Shown here: piece after piece, positions 1 to 11,082 of the stretch
Position numbering within the stretch: the stretch's first letter is position 1
Layout: each line of letters starts with the position of its first letter
Assembly (NCBI GenBank): GCA_001792895.1
Contig: MARA01000021.1
Location: 620,001-684,000 of the forward strand
Source: Lentinus brumalis
Lineage: Eukaryota; Basidiomycota; Agaricomycetes; Polyporales; Polyporaceae
Direction: 5' to 3'
DNA length: 64,000 nucleotides
Program-made: the position numbers and the translations under genes
The notes under the pieces: generated by a model
The model's database searches: none
What the model was told of the DNA's origin: nothing
What the model saw: only the letters and a program-made list of their open reading frames with translations

Positions 1-3000
1 GGCAGTGATGAAGAAGACGACGAGTACCACGCACCTCCTCCCCCAAAAGGCCGCACATATCGTTTCACGTCAGGTCATCCATTGCGAGGTACTCACGGCG
101 TGTATATCCGGGAGGAGGGAAAATCGTACGTCCTCAATTTTGTCGGGAGAGCATTACCCCGTCCTGATCGTGGCGACCGCGAAGAATACTGTAGGGTTAT
201 GATGACGCTCTTTTGTCCAACAGGATGGCGAAAAGGAGCTGACTTACATCAGAGAGGGGAATCTTGGGCTTCCGCCTTCGATCGCACTTCGTTTGAGGCT
301 AAGCACGAAGGAGTCATGCGAAACATGAACTTGCTGTATGAGTGTCTAGATGCTCGACACGATTTCTCAGCGCAGCGTCAAGCGGCGGGATACAGCGCTG
401 GATACGGCGATCAGCGATTCGGAGGAGCATCTGACACTGTAGAGCTTGATCAGATCCCCTTTCTGCCCGACAACGAGGAGTACGAACATACCGAAACATC
501 TCTCGTTGACCTCCTTGTGGAGGGAGCTGTTGGCAAGCGATCTGCAAAGGTGAACTTCCAGATGGACGCTATGCGCTCACTCTTGCATTGCGGTGAATCA
601 TCAGTACCACCTGCACCACTTTTGTCTGTCGCATGCCCTTCCGTGACCGTCTCGAAATCTCCAATCGAGTGGAAGGCACTTCTCGCGGCCGCGCGTCAGG
701 CCGTCGTACAAGAGAGACTTGGTGCTCCCGCCCACTCTTCGACGCAATCACCGCACACTGCTGGCACAGATTCCCCGCCTCCTTGGGCAGGGCTCGTTCA
801 GATTATAACCGCGGACAGTCTGGCGCTGCTTCAGACTCACCATGTGGATATCAGTCGTGGCCCTCAGGATCCTCACTTGCTTCTCTTGCACGGCATTATA
901 GAGCACTTTACGTTGAACACGGAACAACATCGGGCCTTTCTACTCATCGCCACTCACCTCCACCACCACGATGTACTTCCGATGTGCATGTACCTTGGAG
1001 GAATGGGTGGGACCGGCAAATCCCGTGTACTCCTCGCGCTCATGGATTTTCTGAAGGCGCGCAATGAGGCGCACCGCTTCATTGTCCTTGGACCTACCGG
1101 CAGCAGCGCGTCCCTCATTGGTGGTTCCACTTACCACTCTATCCTCGGTCTCTCATTACCGTCCGAGAAGAAGACTTCGACTATCACATCCCTTGAAAAG
1201 CTGCGCAGCCGCCTCTTGCGCGTTGACCTCATCTTCATCGACGAGGTATCCATGATATCCTGTCTGGACCTTTTCCACATCAACTCACGTCTCTGTCTGG
1301 CTTTTCCAGACACGGGACATACGTTCGGAGGCAAAAGTATCATTTTGGCTGGTGATTTTGCCCAGCTTCCCCACCCGGTCCTCGCTCACCAGCACTATAC
1401 AGTCACACAGTGGGCGAGTGGTCCAGTGCGTCAACACAATTCGCGCAGCGATGTGCTATCGGAAAAGCGTTGTGGCACCAATTCACGACCGTCGTCATTT
1501 TGAGACAGAACATGCGTCAGAAGGGGCTATCCCAGCAAGACGCTGAATTCCGGACAGCGCTTGAGAACATGCGCTTCGCGCGTTGCACCAAGGACGATGT
1601 CGCTCTTCTTCTGACCCGAGTTCACGATCCTGTCAAGGGCGGTGCGGAACTGCACTCGGATCGCTTTCGCGAGGTCCCTATCATCACCGCATTCAACGCG
1701 TACCGTGACGCAATCAACGCTGACCGAGTGCGTGAGTACGCGAGGGCACGCAATGTTCCCCTGGTAAGCTTCTACTCATCTGATCTTTGGGGAAGAATAA
1801 GGATGGAGCTTCCATTCGGCAGGCGCAGAAAGCCTACGACGCAGTCGTTGATCCGGTTCGACAGAGTAATATTATATCTCCTCGTATTCAGGAGGCTCTC
1901 TGGAACATACCGCCTACTTTGTCTGGTCATCATCCTGGTGTTCTACACCTATGCGTCGGTATGCCAGTGATCTTGAAGTACAACGAGGCAACAGAGTTAT
2001 GCGCAACAAATGGTGCTGCTGCTCGCGTTGTAAAGTGGGATGCTCACCGCATGCCATGTGGCAAGTTGACCCTCGACACCCTCTTCGTAGAATTGACAAA
2101 TCCACCCAGGCCGGTGCAGTTACCCGGTCTCCCACCCAATGTCATACCTCTCACCAAGACCAAGAAGACCGTCCTATGTATTCTGCCCGCAGGTGACATC
2201 GCCGTGTATGTCCAACGTGAGCAGGTCATGGTGTTGCCGAACTTCGCTGTCACTGACTTCGCGTGCCAAGGACAAACGCGTACCGACAATGTCTGCCACT
2301 TGAAGTATTGCAAAAATCACCAATCTATCTATACGTGTCTCTCACGGAGTTCTTCGCTCGCAGGTACACTGATTCTTGACACATTCGATACATCGAAAAT
2401 AACTTGCGGAGCATCCTCCTCACTCCGCCGTGAATTTCGCGAACTGGAACTGCTTGATTACATCACACAGAGCTCTATAACGAAAACACTCCCCGCCACT
2501 GTTCACGGCAACTCCCGTGCTGCTCTGCTGGCCTCGTTCTCGACATGGAAGGGTCATAGATTCGTACCCCCAAATGTACATCCTGCCCTTGACTGGTCAG
2601 ACGCACCGACCTCCGAACTCACGCCCTCCATAGACACCAGTAGAGCGATCGCCGCGCTCAGCGCCGATGAGAACGCCGCGAACTCGCAACGTGGAACGAA
2701 ACGGCCCCCTACTGAGAACTGGCTTCCAAGCAGAGCACCGAAGAGGAGGAACGCACAGGCTGTCCGTGACACGGCCACCTATGATATACAAGTCAGCACG
2801 AATTCTCAGCAGGCCACCGACCACGCGGAGCCCAATGAAGACTCAACATCTTCGTCACCCGTCCCGGTCCGCTATGGCGTGCCCTGGGACCGAGAGAACT
2901 GGAGCTGTGGTTACGACGCTGCACTCACCATCCTCTGGAACTTGTACATCGACCTCGGAGACGAATGGCTTGAAGGTGTCGCCCCGGGAAATGTCCTCCT

Positions 3001-3706
3001 AACGCTCATGCGGCAACACTTCCCTACCGCGCGCCGCATTCCCGCAGCTCTTGAACTCTGTCGCAACCTCATTCGTGATGTACTCTACACAGTGTCTCCC
3101 CAGAGCTATCCACGTCACGGGGAGCGAAAGGTATCCGCCGCCGAAGTCCTCTACCTCCTCTTGACATGCCCAACACCTTACTCTCGTGCTTCGTCCACAT
3201 GCAGCTCGTGCGGAGCAACCAACACTAACGTCCCTCGCATGTCAGACTCGTATGTCTGGATCCTAGGAGACCCCTTATACCGCTCGAACTTCCCAGATCG
3301 GTCGTCAATCTCTGCGCAAGAGTACGTCAACACTTTACTAAATTCAGGCTACCCATGGTGTTGTACAGCATGCGGGGAACAATCACCGACGGTCACGACT
3401 CTACTCTCTGCTCCTCCGCTCATCGTGCTGGAATCCCTTGCATCGGGTACGCTCATCCCAGACGACGAAATTCGAGCACTCTGCCAGGACAAACTATATA
3501 CATGGCGCCTGGCAGGCGCAGTGTACTTCGGTTGGGCGCACTTCACGTCGCGATACTTCGACCAGACCGGGTCGTGCTGGTTCCACGACGGCGCTGTGAC
3601 CGGACGCTACTGCATCCCAGACACCGCTTCTATCCATCATCCTTCAACTCTCCTGTCTCCTCGCGCACGCTTGGCATCACACTACGTCTACGTTCTCCTG
3701 CAGTAG
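1..3706 (+). pseudogene. Helitron-type PIF1-like helicase fused to USP-like cysteine protease; 5'-truncated, two frame breaks
   Basis: The frame is open from base 1, so the 5' part (Rep/HUH region if present) lies outside the window. Helicase motifs are visible: Walker A GGMGGTGKS (about 998-1024), Walker B LIFIDEVSM (about 1228), LAGDFAQLP (about 1348), then TDFACQGQT (about 2252) and YTCLSRS (about 2331). After a Ser/Pro-rich linker comes a ubiquitin-specific-protease-like domain: Cys box NWSCGYDAAL (about 2899), two CxxC pairs (CSSC about 3202; CTAC about 3364) and a His box HFTSRYFD followed by WFHDG (about 3540-3594). The reading frame changes near 1437-1445 and in the G-run at 1789-1793, where one G appears missing, so no single protein is made as written. 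Helitron helicases of this type are known from Agaricomycetes. The role of the protease is inference. Terminal Helitron signals were not identified. Confidence 0.85.
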
Positions 3707-3762
3707 GCAACATCGTTCCCTACCTTTGAAATCGGCGTCCAGACTCCATTCTCCCGCCGAGG

Positions 3763-4376
3763 ATGGTCTACTGCCACGGGATCCGCTCGATCGACATGTC
3801 AAGTCAACCCGGCCTGTGCCGAGGGCTCGTACTAATGACTTCGCAAGGTAACTTTTCTTCTCCCTTCCCTCACTTCATCACCACTAACACTTCTCCCGCT
3901 CTCAGTCAGCTTTCTGATGGATAACATTGCGGGGAATACCGAGCACGATCCACTCACCCATTTTCAATACGAATCCATCACTGTCGACGCACTCGACGGT
4001 CCCTTCCTCCCTACTGCGGAGATACATATCACCGATGCTCAATTGCGGCGTCAATTGGCCGAATTACTCATGATGTCAGCCGGTCGCGAGCCCGTACGCC
4101 TGCCTATCTTTCAGTCCTGCGTCTATGCAGCTAACCTCCACCCCATCTCAGTTCAACATGCTCCTGATATTCTCCTCTTCGAGCAATCCAAGATCCGCCC
4201 ACCATCACCTAACTCCCTCCATCACCGTTCGAGTTCGCACCATGCCAAGCTTCCCACCTGGCCATCCATATACTGCATTTTGGGAAGTAGTCCGTCGTTC
4301 CGTCGGTCGCCTTATTGCGAACAATATTGCCTCCATTGTTCAGTACGCCTTCCGGGAGACTCGAAACGCAGCGTGA
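3763..4376 (+). CDS. Small spliced hypothetical protein downstream of the helicase
   Basis: A continuous frame is restored by two introns: 3848-3905 (gtaact...ctctcag) and 4094-4151 (gtacgc...catctcag). Exons end at 3847 and 4093, and the last exon is 4152-4376. Start is uncertain: in-frame ATGs occur at 3763, 3796, 3835 and 3917. From 3917 the protein is about 133 aa, with an acidic N-terminal half (VDALDGPFLP, ITDAQLRRQL) and a C-terminal helical segment containing YTAFWEVVRRSVGRLIANN. No family was recognised. It lies 60-210 bp after the helicase stop on the same strand, so it could be a passenger gene of the Helitron or a host gene beside it. Confidence 0.4.
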
Positions 4377-4635
4377 CTGCATTTCGCAATCACTACGTCG
4401 TTTACTGTATGCCGAATGTAACTCGTCATTACTACCCACGTATACAAATTAGCTTCTCAACAAGCGTCCGCATATTGAGACCAACTCCGAAAAAGTACGG
4501 CCTCGAGCAAGGCGCTCTGGCTTGTATGGGCGCTTGGTCATCTCCACACTCTGCTCTCCACGTCGTCAACAACTGCAATGCAACACCCTCCTTTCATTAC
4601 CACTCCTGCACGGCTCTAATAACATACACACCACG

Positions 4636-5713
4636 CTACATGAACCTCCGCACAAGCCTTTCGTCCCTCCGGATGGTCGCAACCTGACGGGCACGCCGTC
4701 CCCCAAACCTCCACTGCACCGCTGGAACAGTGCCGTTCCCTTGCCCAACTGCAACTCGCAGACAGCCCCCGTCATTGAAACTTCTGAACATCAACGGGCA
4801 CACCCACCCTCGTCTGCATGGCCTCCTACGCCCCCGCGCGTCCACGTCCCACTCCTCCGCGTGCGGCTGAAACTCGAATCCCCTGGCCTGGTACTTCTCC
4901 AGCTCTTGCAGTCGTGTCCCTCCCGGAAAACTCGGATGCATCACACGCTCGCACTGCAGGAGCGCTCTTCCACGCATGGTCAACCCCGGGTACCCAACTA
5001 CGACCCAGTCCGCTGTGGCGTAGTTGAACAACAATGTCGTCCAAGACGATGCGATCGGGGTTAGGACAAAGTCCCAATCGTCCCCAATACCAACACCGAT
5101 GACGTCTACTCGACACTCGCCAAGTTCGAGCTGGACTCACTTCGTGATGCCACAGAGGTACCGTATGTCTCCACGCATGCACCCATTGGATGCCACGTAA
5201 GTGTCCTCGTCGCACCGTCTATATCCTTGCCCGACTACGAAGTGCTGGACGAGCTCCTCGAAGCTGGCCATAGGAACGTAGAAGTCGAAGTCCTGCACGT
5301 CGTCGAAGATCGGGCACACCATCTGGACGACAGCGGACCCGCCGAGGACCGCCCCGCATCGACGCATGACCTGATGCAAGGCGTCCACGTCGGAGACAAC
5401 TCTGTACATCGGTGAGTACAAGCTCCACATTGCCATTGCCCTGCCCTTGGACTCACCTGCCAAATAAACCGCGATGTCGCCGGGCAATGTCTGTCTTCAT
5501 ATCTTCTAGTATGGTGTATGAGACTCGCGAGGTCGGTGTAGTGCGTGGAGCTGTCAGCTCGACTGCGCTTTGCTCGACGAGAGGCAACACTGTAGCATAT
5601 TGTGAGCACACTCCCGCCAATGCATAGCAAGATACCCACTCACGCTTCATCTCGGCACTAGAACGCAGTCGTGGACTTGTCTCAGCAGGACCTCCGTATT
5701 TCTTACTAGACAC
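4636..5713 (-). pseudogene. Family-1 orphan protein (nucleotidyltransferase-like core), copy 1, with in-frame stop
   Basis: Exon 1 runs from about 5713 to 5457. A 55-nt intron (5402-5456, gtgagt...tgtacag) joins it to 5401-4636. The core reads CGAVLGGSAVVQMV then DFDFYVPMASFEELVQHF, a GG-S-A ... D-x-D-x-Y-x-P pattern like a nucleotidyltransferase fold. The C-terminal half (NYATADWVVVGYPGLT, then ARGFEF, Cys-rich end) matches the architecture of the copies at 7240 and 8443. A TGA at about 5137-5139 interrupts an otherwise open frame between GDIRYLCGITK and VQLELGECRVDVIG. The 25-nt gap to the nearest AG is too short for a normal intron, so this looks like a nonsense mutation or a sequence error. 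Biochemical function is unknown. Confidence 0.6.
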
Positions 5714-6207
5714 ACCTCAAAATTTCGCGGGCACGCTCTCAATTTGCGCCAAAATCTGTTTGGACTACACTAAGATCTCCGCGTGCGCACCGACTCCGAC
5801 ATCGTCACGCCGTCGTTGACCTCCTCTGCTCGTTCTCGTGTGCCCGCCCATGCCGATGTCGACCACCCACGGGTTGTGTTATAGATAGCAGTCCTCACTG
5901 CGCACGCAGCATCCGCAATGACGACGCTCGGCTCCTCCCGTCAACGTCCCATTGTTCTCTCTGCGGATCCGAGACCCAGGCCCTCCATCGGATGCCCGAT
6001 AACCCGTTATGCTCGATCGTCCGGTGGAGTAGCATTCCCGAGATGTGCCTGCGAGGTTCGGTCCATCTCACAGACCGAACGCAACGTTCTGGAATTTTTC
6101 TGAGCACATGACGTCCATGTTCTGGTGTTTTAAGCCTAACACCAATCATCGAGACTAACGCCGTAACGTTAGCGCAATGCCTCCATCCAGACGGTCTCGC
6201 GCAAGGT

Positions 6208-7122
6208 ATGCACATTTTGTACTTGCAGAACGATCCTCTGACGCACCTCAGTTCTGAGTCCATAGGCATTCACGGTGCGGCCGCACGGAAGGCTGCCGCC
6301 GAGAAGGTCTTCGTCACTACCTATCGGAAGGATCTCCTAGTACTCCCGCGAGAGGTTTCGTGCACAATCACGCTCCGGGACTTCTTGTACGCATCAAGGG
6401 TGTTACTTACATGCATTGCGCAAGCTGACGTGACTTTAGTAAACTGGACGCCATCGCTCGCTTTGTCGACCCAGTTGTCGGCATCTACTCCCTGGGAGCG
6501 GTTCCGCCCAACGCTACGTGGGGCTCCGGCTGGCGCGAACGGTTGCTGTGCGTGGAGAACACTGAGGCCGCCATCTGGGTCATCGGCTGTCTCGAACACG
6601 TCTCCTACGACATCCGCGCCCGTCGCCCTCCGTCCCTTTCCGTCAAAGTCCACCTCCTGCGCGAATGCGATCGCATCCGACACGCGAGTCTCAACCGTCG
6701 CACCTCACCCAAGTCTAGTATGTGCTCGCTTTACCCTGTACGGTCTGCGTATGCTAACGTGGCGCCCCAGGAGACCATGCTGACACCCTCGACACCTTCG
6801 TCGCCACGGCCAATATCCCCGACTCTCAGTCGGTAAGACCCTTGTTATTCTTCGCTCCGTCGTCGTCTAATGCAACGCGTAGGTATTCCGCCATCTCTAC
6901 GACGGAAGCGCGGGCTTGGATTTCCAATGCAACATGGGACAGCTAGGCATCAACGAGATTGTCCCCGGTGACATCGTCTTGTTAGAGTGTAGTTTCGTCC
7001 GCACCTCCCCCGACGCCTGGGCGACGTGGTCCGTCGATTTCGAGCTGCGATCGCTTACGGTTGTTCATCGCGCCGCTCGCACTCTCTGCGGCACGAAGAG
7101 CCGATACCGTGGTGGTCTCTAG
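6208..7122 (+). CDS. Family-2 orphan protein with GD-[IV]-V C-terminal motif
   Basis: A four-exon model gives an uninterrupted 252-aa frame: 6208-6386, 6440-6717, 6771-6832 and 6883-7122, with introns of 50-53 nt all GT-AG. The centre contains WRERLLCVENTEAAIW. The C-terminus reads GINEIVPGDIVLLECSF followed by WSVDFELRSLTVVHRA, shared in pattern with the genes ending at 13033 (FTDNDVIAVDAEF, FTVGFELSTIYLL) and 14434 (LHSGDLVLMECTLL, SWILNSLYWLA). No catalytic motif was recognised. The N-terminus is unsure: an ATG at 6178 with a Pro/Arg-rich start (MPPSRRSRA) resembles the basic starts of its paralogues but does not join in frame with the splice sites I can see. Confidence 0.55.
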
Positions 7123-7239
7123 TTCTAGACTTAGAATTCGTCCCATCCCAGATTCTGTTAGCGCGATCGATGTATCCGGCATGTCCATCTTTAATGCTAC
7201 ATAACTTCTTTCCACCTTAGTTGACCTTCAGGTCCCACA

Positions 7240-8196
7240 ATGTATCCTCCCCTCGACAACGCCAACCACTCCTTCATTCGTGGTCTGCTACCCGAGCTTA
7301 CAAGAGCCGTAATGCAACTCCTGGATGGCGATGACTTCGTCCGTCTGCGCCAGGTCTCTCATCTCGCCGAAACACATGTCGCCTCCACTATCCACATACG
7401 CTCCCGCGCACTCTTTGCGGACATCGTCTGGGACTACGAGCGCCTCGTCACCTTGCTCGACGACAACTCGGCGGTGGTCGGCGGCGCCGGAGCGGTCTAC
7501 ATCCTCTTCCCCACCCCTCGTCTGCCGGACCGCATTCACATCTACATCCCGCACGACCGCTACTACCGAGTCGTCCGCTACCTCGAGCGGATAGAACGGT
7601 TCACTGCTGAGCATCTCGTCCACCACCACCGTTCAGGGATGCTCTTTCCTGAAGGCGTCGCTAATATGATTCGCCTGACCAAAGGCCGTCTCACCATCGA
7701 CGCCGTTCAGAGCACGAACCGCTCGCCCCTGTACCCCATTACTGCGGCACTCCACACCGGCTACTTCAACTTCGTCTCGGCGCGAGCCTTCGGTTCCAGC
7801 TATCCCTCTCTCACTCGCGATTGTCGTGCTCTTCTCAATCCCGCGCGACTCGAGAAGTTCCTCAACGTCCGTAAGGAAGACCTCGAAGAAAGCGACTGGT
7901 GGCGGAAGCAGGGGTGGACATTGCAGGTCGAGTGGGAGAGCTGGGCGCCGGGTGGGATCTGCACAGGGGTGGACTCGGTCGGATGCCCTTCCGCTATGCG
8001 TGCCTTTGGGGATCGCATGTCGTTCCGAGGTTCGTCAGCCCCCATTGCAGGTCGTGTGGGTCAGACTCTCGGCCCAATTGAGTCTATCACAGCCGTGTGG
8101 TGGAGAGGCGGCCATACCTGCTCGCCTACCTGTCACAGCGGGCAAGTTGTCATCACGCCGGGCGCACGCATCTGCTTACGAGACATTGTACGATGA
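7240..8196 (+). CDS. Family-1 orphan protein, copy 2 (single exon, intact)
   Basis: This is an intact 318-aa single-exon frame starting MYPPLDNANHSF. The N-terminus LLPELTRAVMQLLDGDDFVRLRQ looks F-box-like (LP-x-E-L ... FVRLRQVS). The middle has AVVGGAGAVYILF followed by DRIHIYIPHDRYY, corresponding to the GG-S-A/D-x-D-x-Y-x-P block of the other copies with the first Asp-pair weakened. The C-terminal part has FGSSYPSLTRDCRALLNP, a W-rich stretch and a Cys-containing tail (WWRGGHTCSPTC). Length and domain order match the copies at 4636-5713 and 8443-9339. I infer a fast-evolving Agaricomycete paralogue family; molecular function is unknown. Confidence 0.65.
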   Translation: MYPPLDNANHSFIRGLLPELTRAVMQLLDGDDFVRLRQVSHLAETHVASTIHIRSRALFADIVWDYERLVTLLDDNSAVVGGAGAVYILFPTPRLPDRIHIYIPHDRYYRVVRYLERIERFTAEHLVHHHRSGMLFPEGVANMIRLTKGRLTIDAVQSTNRSPLYPITAALHTGYFNFVSARAFGSSYPSLTRDCRALLNPARLEKFLNVRKEDLEESDWWRKQGWTLQVEWESWAPGGICTGVDSVGCPSAMRAFGDRMSFRGSSAPIAGRVGQTLGPIESITAVWWRGGHTCSPTCHSGQVVITPGARICLRDIVR

Positions 8197-8442
8197 ACGT
8201 TTGTCGATTGCAGTATCATTCTAGATAAGCGGAATACATTTCCCATGACGCGCATTGCACTTCCACTGTACTGTCCAAAGACTGTTGTGGTTAGCCCAGT
8301 ATCCCGCGTGACGTTCATTCTGGGCTCAGTCCTATCTTGACTGTGCTTGTCCCACGTGGACTGTAATCCCCTCGATTCTTACCCCTTCATCTGTTGACGT
8401 GCTACGCCTGCCCCTGCCCTTTACCCCCATCATTCACTCATC

Positions 8443-9339
8443 ATGCACAAACACCTGCCCCGTCATATACAACTCCACGTCTGTGGATTCATGCCCTTGC
8501 GCGAGCTGCTGAAGTTACGGCTGTGTTCCCACGAGTACTTGCACCTCGTGAAGGACGCTCTCCATCACACCCTATATGAAACCGTCAAACCATTCATGCC
8601 GAAACCCGAGGCTTTCATCAGTATGCTCGACGATCTAGACGCGTTCATAGGAGGCGATGGCGCGTTGCGCTTCCTTCTTCGAGATGAGCCCATCGTAGTC
8701 GACACTCTCGAAATCTTCACGAGCAATCAAGAGTGCAAGTACCTCATCTACCACCTTACCTTCGTACAAGGCGGTTACGAGATCCCCTGCCCCTTCCCAA
8801 ACCGCGAAGCCTCCCCTTCCTGGCTGCCGATGCATGGCGCGGAGAGCGTGACGAAGATGTCGACCTCGAAGGGCAACATCCACATCTACTGTACGCAATC
8901 TTATCAAAACGACCCCCTCACCCCCATCGCCCGCTCGTCGTCCACCATCCATTTCTCCTACGTCAATGGGCGTCACTTCGGCACCGGGTACCCCTCACTG
9001 CTGTTCAAACACAGGGCCCTCCTCAGCGACGGTGATCCTGATGACACTGAGTACACGAGGCTCTATATCAGTCGAGGCTTCGACATTCGCCTCACTGCGC
9101 GAGCGTGGCCCGAGTTTCAGGGCACAACTCAGCCGTGCCCCGCACATCGGTGGTCATGCACCGCCCAGGCTCGGTCGTTCTCAGACAGGGGAGCGCTGGC
9201 ATGCCGGCTAGAACCACTCGTGGAGCCGAAGCTTCACAGCACGGTCATATGGAGGCTCGACTGTCGGCCCTGTGGAGGGCCTTGTCTCATGGATGGTTTA
9301 GGGATTTTGCGACACTGGCAGTTATTCGACTCGTTGTAA
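8443..9339 (+). CDS. Family-1 orphan protein, copy 3 (single exon, intact)
   Basis: This is an intact 298-aa frame starting MHKHLPRHIQLHVCGFMP. The first 40 residues have an F-box-like pattern (LPRHIQLHV ... LRELLKLRLCS). A core with AFIGGDGALRFLL and then DTLEIFTSN follows. The region GRHFGTGYPSLLFKHRALL aligns with FGSSYPSLTRDCRALL of copy 2. The C-terminal part repeats the RGF ... W ... C ... FSDRGA ... WRLDCRPCGGPC layout. It sits 246 bp downstream of copy 2 in the same orientation, which suggests local tandem duplication followed by strong divergence. No substrate or partner can be inferred from the sequence. Confidence 0.6.
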   Translation: MHKHLPRHIQLHVCGFMPLRELLKLRLCSHEYLHLVKDALHHTLYETVKPFMPKPEAFISMLDDLDAFIGGDGALRFLLRDEPIVVDTLEIFTSNQECKYLIYHLTFVQGGYEIPCPFPNREASPSWLPMHGAESVTKMSTSKGNIHIYCTQSYQNDPLTPIARSSSTIHFSYVNGRHFGTGYPSLLFKHRALLSDGDPDDTEYTRLYISRGFDIRLTARAWPEFQGTTQPCPAHRWSCTAQARSFSDRGALACRLEPLVEPKLHSTVIWRLDCRPCGGPCLMDGLGILRHWQLFDSL

Positions 9340-9520
9340 GTACGCTATCGTATGTGTACGTCCTTTAGCTCTTCCCCCACACCATTGTTTTCACGCGAGC
9401 AAGAAACCAAAGTCGTACAACACTGTGTATTCACGTACTGCGTAGTTATCAATGATCTCTTTCAGTACGTTACACGCCGCAATGACGAATGACAATCGAG
9501 CACTCTAGCACCAGAACGAC

Positions 9521-10786
9521 TCAATGCTGCATCGCGTCCTCACCATCCTCAAATCCAGTCTCCAGCTCCGCCGCTTCGTCAGAATCCTCATGGGGATGGC
9601 CAGCACCGTACAGTTGGTCGACGAGCTCCTGATGGATGGAACGTAAGCACCATCGTGCAGCCAAGTATACTGTAACATCCCTACCTTCATACGTGCAGCG
9701 GTCTGCAGCCGGACAACATGGAGAGGACAGAACATGACTTCAGTGCGCCTCCCGGCCCGGGTACGCATGGTGACCGCCTGTACAGCCACGGCGACGTCGA
9801 CGAGGTCGCCGCGCTTGATCTTCAGCGGATCCAGACGAGTCAAGACACCCGCCGCATCCGCCTCACTCGCAGCCACCCTGCGTTCCACTCTCCACATATG
9901 CTGCAAACGACGAGCCCGACGAGCAGGGTCCTCCGCCTCAGACAGCACAACCCCACCCGCCGCCCGATCGCCCGTCGCACTTGAGACCTGTCAGAGCGCA
10001 CAAGTCGCGAGTCAGATCGATGCCATACAACATAATTGCGCATCGGAAACGCACCTTCACGAAGACACGCCGCTTCAGGATAATACGGCCTGTATCACCT
10101 CCCCCCTCAACACCACGACGACCGAGGAGATGAAGCACCGTATCCCTGATGTTTTCCAGCGCGCGGACCTGCGGAGCAAAGGCGTCGGCGAAATGCGTAC
10201 CGATGAGCGTCATCGTCTGCATCGCTTTGGGCGCGCCCTCAGCCTGGCTAAGAAACGCGAGACGAAGGTGAGTACAAAGTCCAACAACACTCGTGCTTCA
10301 TGTAACTCACCCGTTCCAGTCTCCCAGCGGTCCCAAGCTAACGGTACCGACAATGCCCTGAAGGCGAAGGACGAGCTGCAAACGCCTCCCTTCCGATACA
10401 TCGGGATGCACCCATACAGGAGTGGTATTGCCCGAGCCGCTGTCGACGCAGAGCCATCCCATCAACTCGTCCACCGTCCCAGGGACGACACGACGAGCCG
10501 GCAAGGTGGTTACGTCGTCAGTATCAGACGCGATGCGGCCGATGGACTCTGGCCACAAATCGCGAGCTAACACAGTCGGAGATGCTGCAATCCAACGTAA
10601 GTGAACGTCATTCATGCGTAAGTCTTGCGGCTTACCAGCTACAAACGCCATGATAGGATTGATGTCGAGCGAGGTCAAGGAGCGGACATGCTCGATCCCC
10701 TTTATATGGAGCGCGCATCTCCCACCACATCCGAACGGCGGCCACCGACGACAAGCACGCGACGTTGCCAGCCAATGGGAAATCAC
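9521..10786 (-). CDS. Five-exon hypothetical protein, possibly distant family-2 member
   Basis: Five exons join in frame: 10786-10636, 10584-10311, 10247-10055, 9987-9685 and 9628-9521, with introns of 51-67 nt, all GT-AG (342 aa). The protein contains RDLWPESIGRIASDTDD, an Arg-rich stretch (ARRARRLQHMW), then PLKIKRGDLVDVAVAVQAV and RTEVMFCPLHVVRLQTA, and an acidic tail (EDSDEAAELETGFEDGED). The GDLVDV stretch followed by a hydrophobic strand resembles the GD-[IVL]-V end of the family-2 genes nearby, but overall similarity is weak. The true start is uncertain: 10786 is a GTG, and an upstream exon may be missing. It is divergent from the gene at 11083. Confidence 0.6.
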
Positions 10787-11082
10787 ACCAAAATCCCGAC
10801 GCTAGAATCTGCGACGAAATTCTTCACCCAAGATCTCTCCCGGACGTACACCGTCGCATGTCCGCACGTCCGTCCCCAACGACCAACCAGTGTCCAACGC
10901 AATTTTCCACGCGCCCCAGCAGATATTTCGCCAAACTCTCGCCTCCCCGTCTTCCCGAATTTTCTTTCAACCAGAAAAATTGCGTCTCCGGTGTCCTATA
11001 AAGGCGCTCTTGCGCACCCTCCACGAGCAATCTCGACCTCTGCACATTCCAGTTCCACCGTCGCTGTCACAATTGCCTCACC
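10787..11082. promoter_or_regulatory. Shared divergent promoter between the 9.5-kb and 11.1-kb genes
   Basis: This 296-bp intergenic segment separates two divergent genes. A clear TATAAA lies at 10997-11002 in the plus direction, 81 bp before the ATG at 11083, followed by a pyrimidine-rich leader. No comparably clear TATA was found for the minus-strand gene. Confidence 0.5.

Noticed and set aside
1064..1343. Overlapping short ORFs inside the helicase
   Set aside because: They lie wholly inside the motif-bearing helicase frame, so they are shadows.
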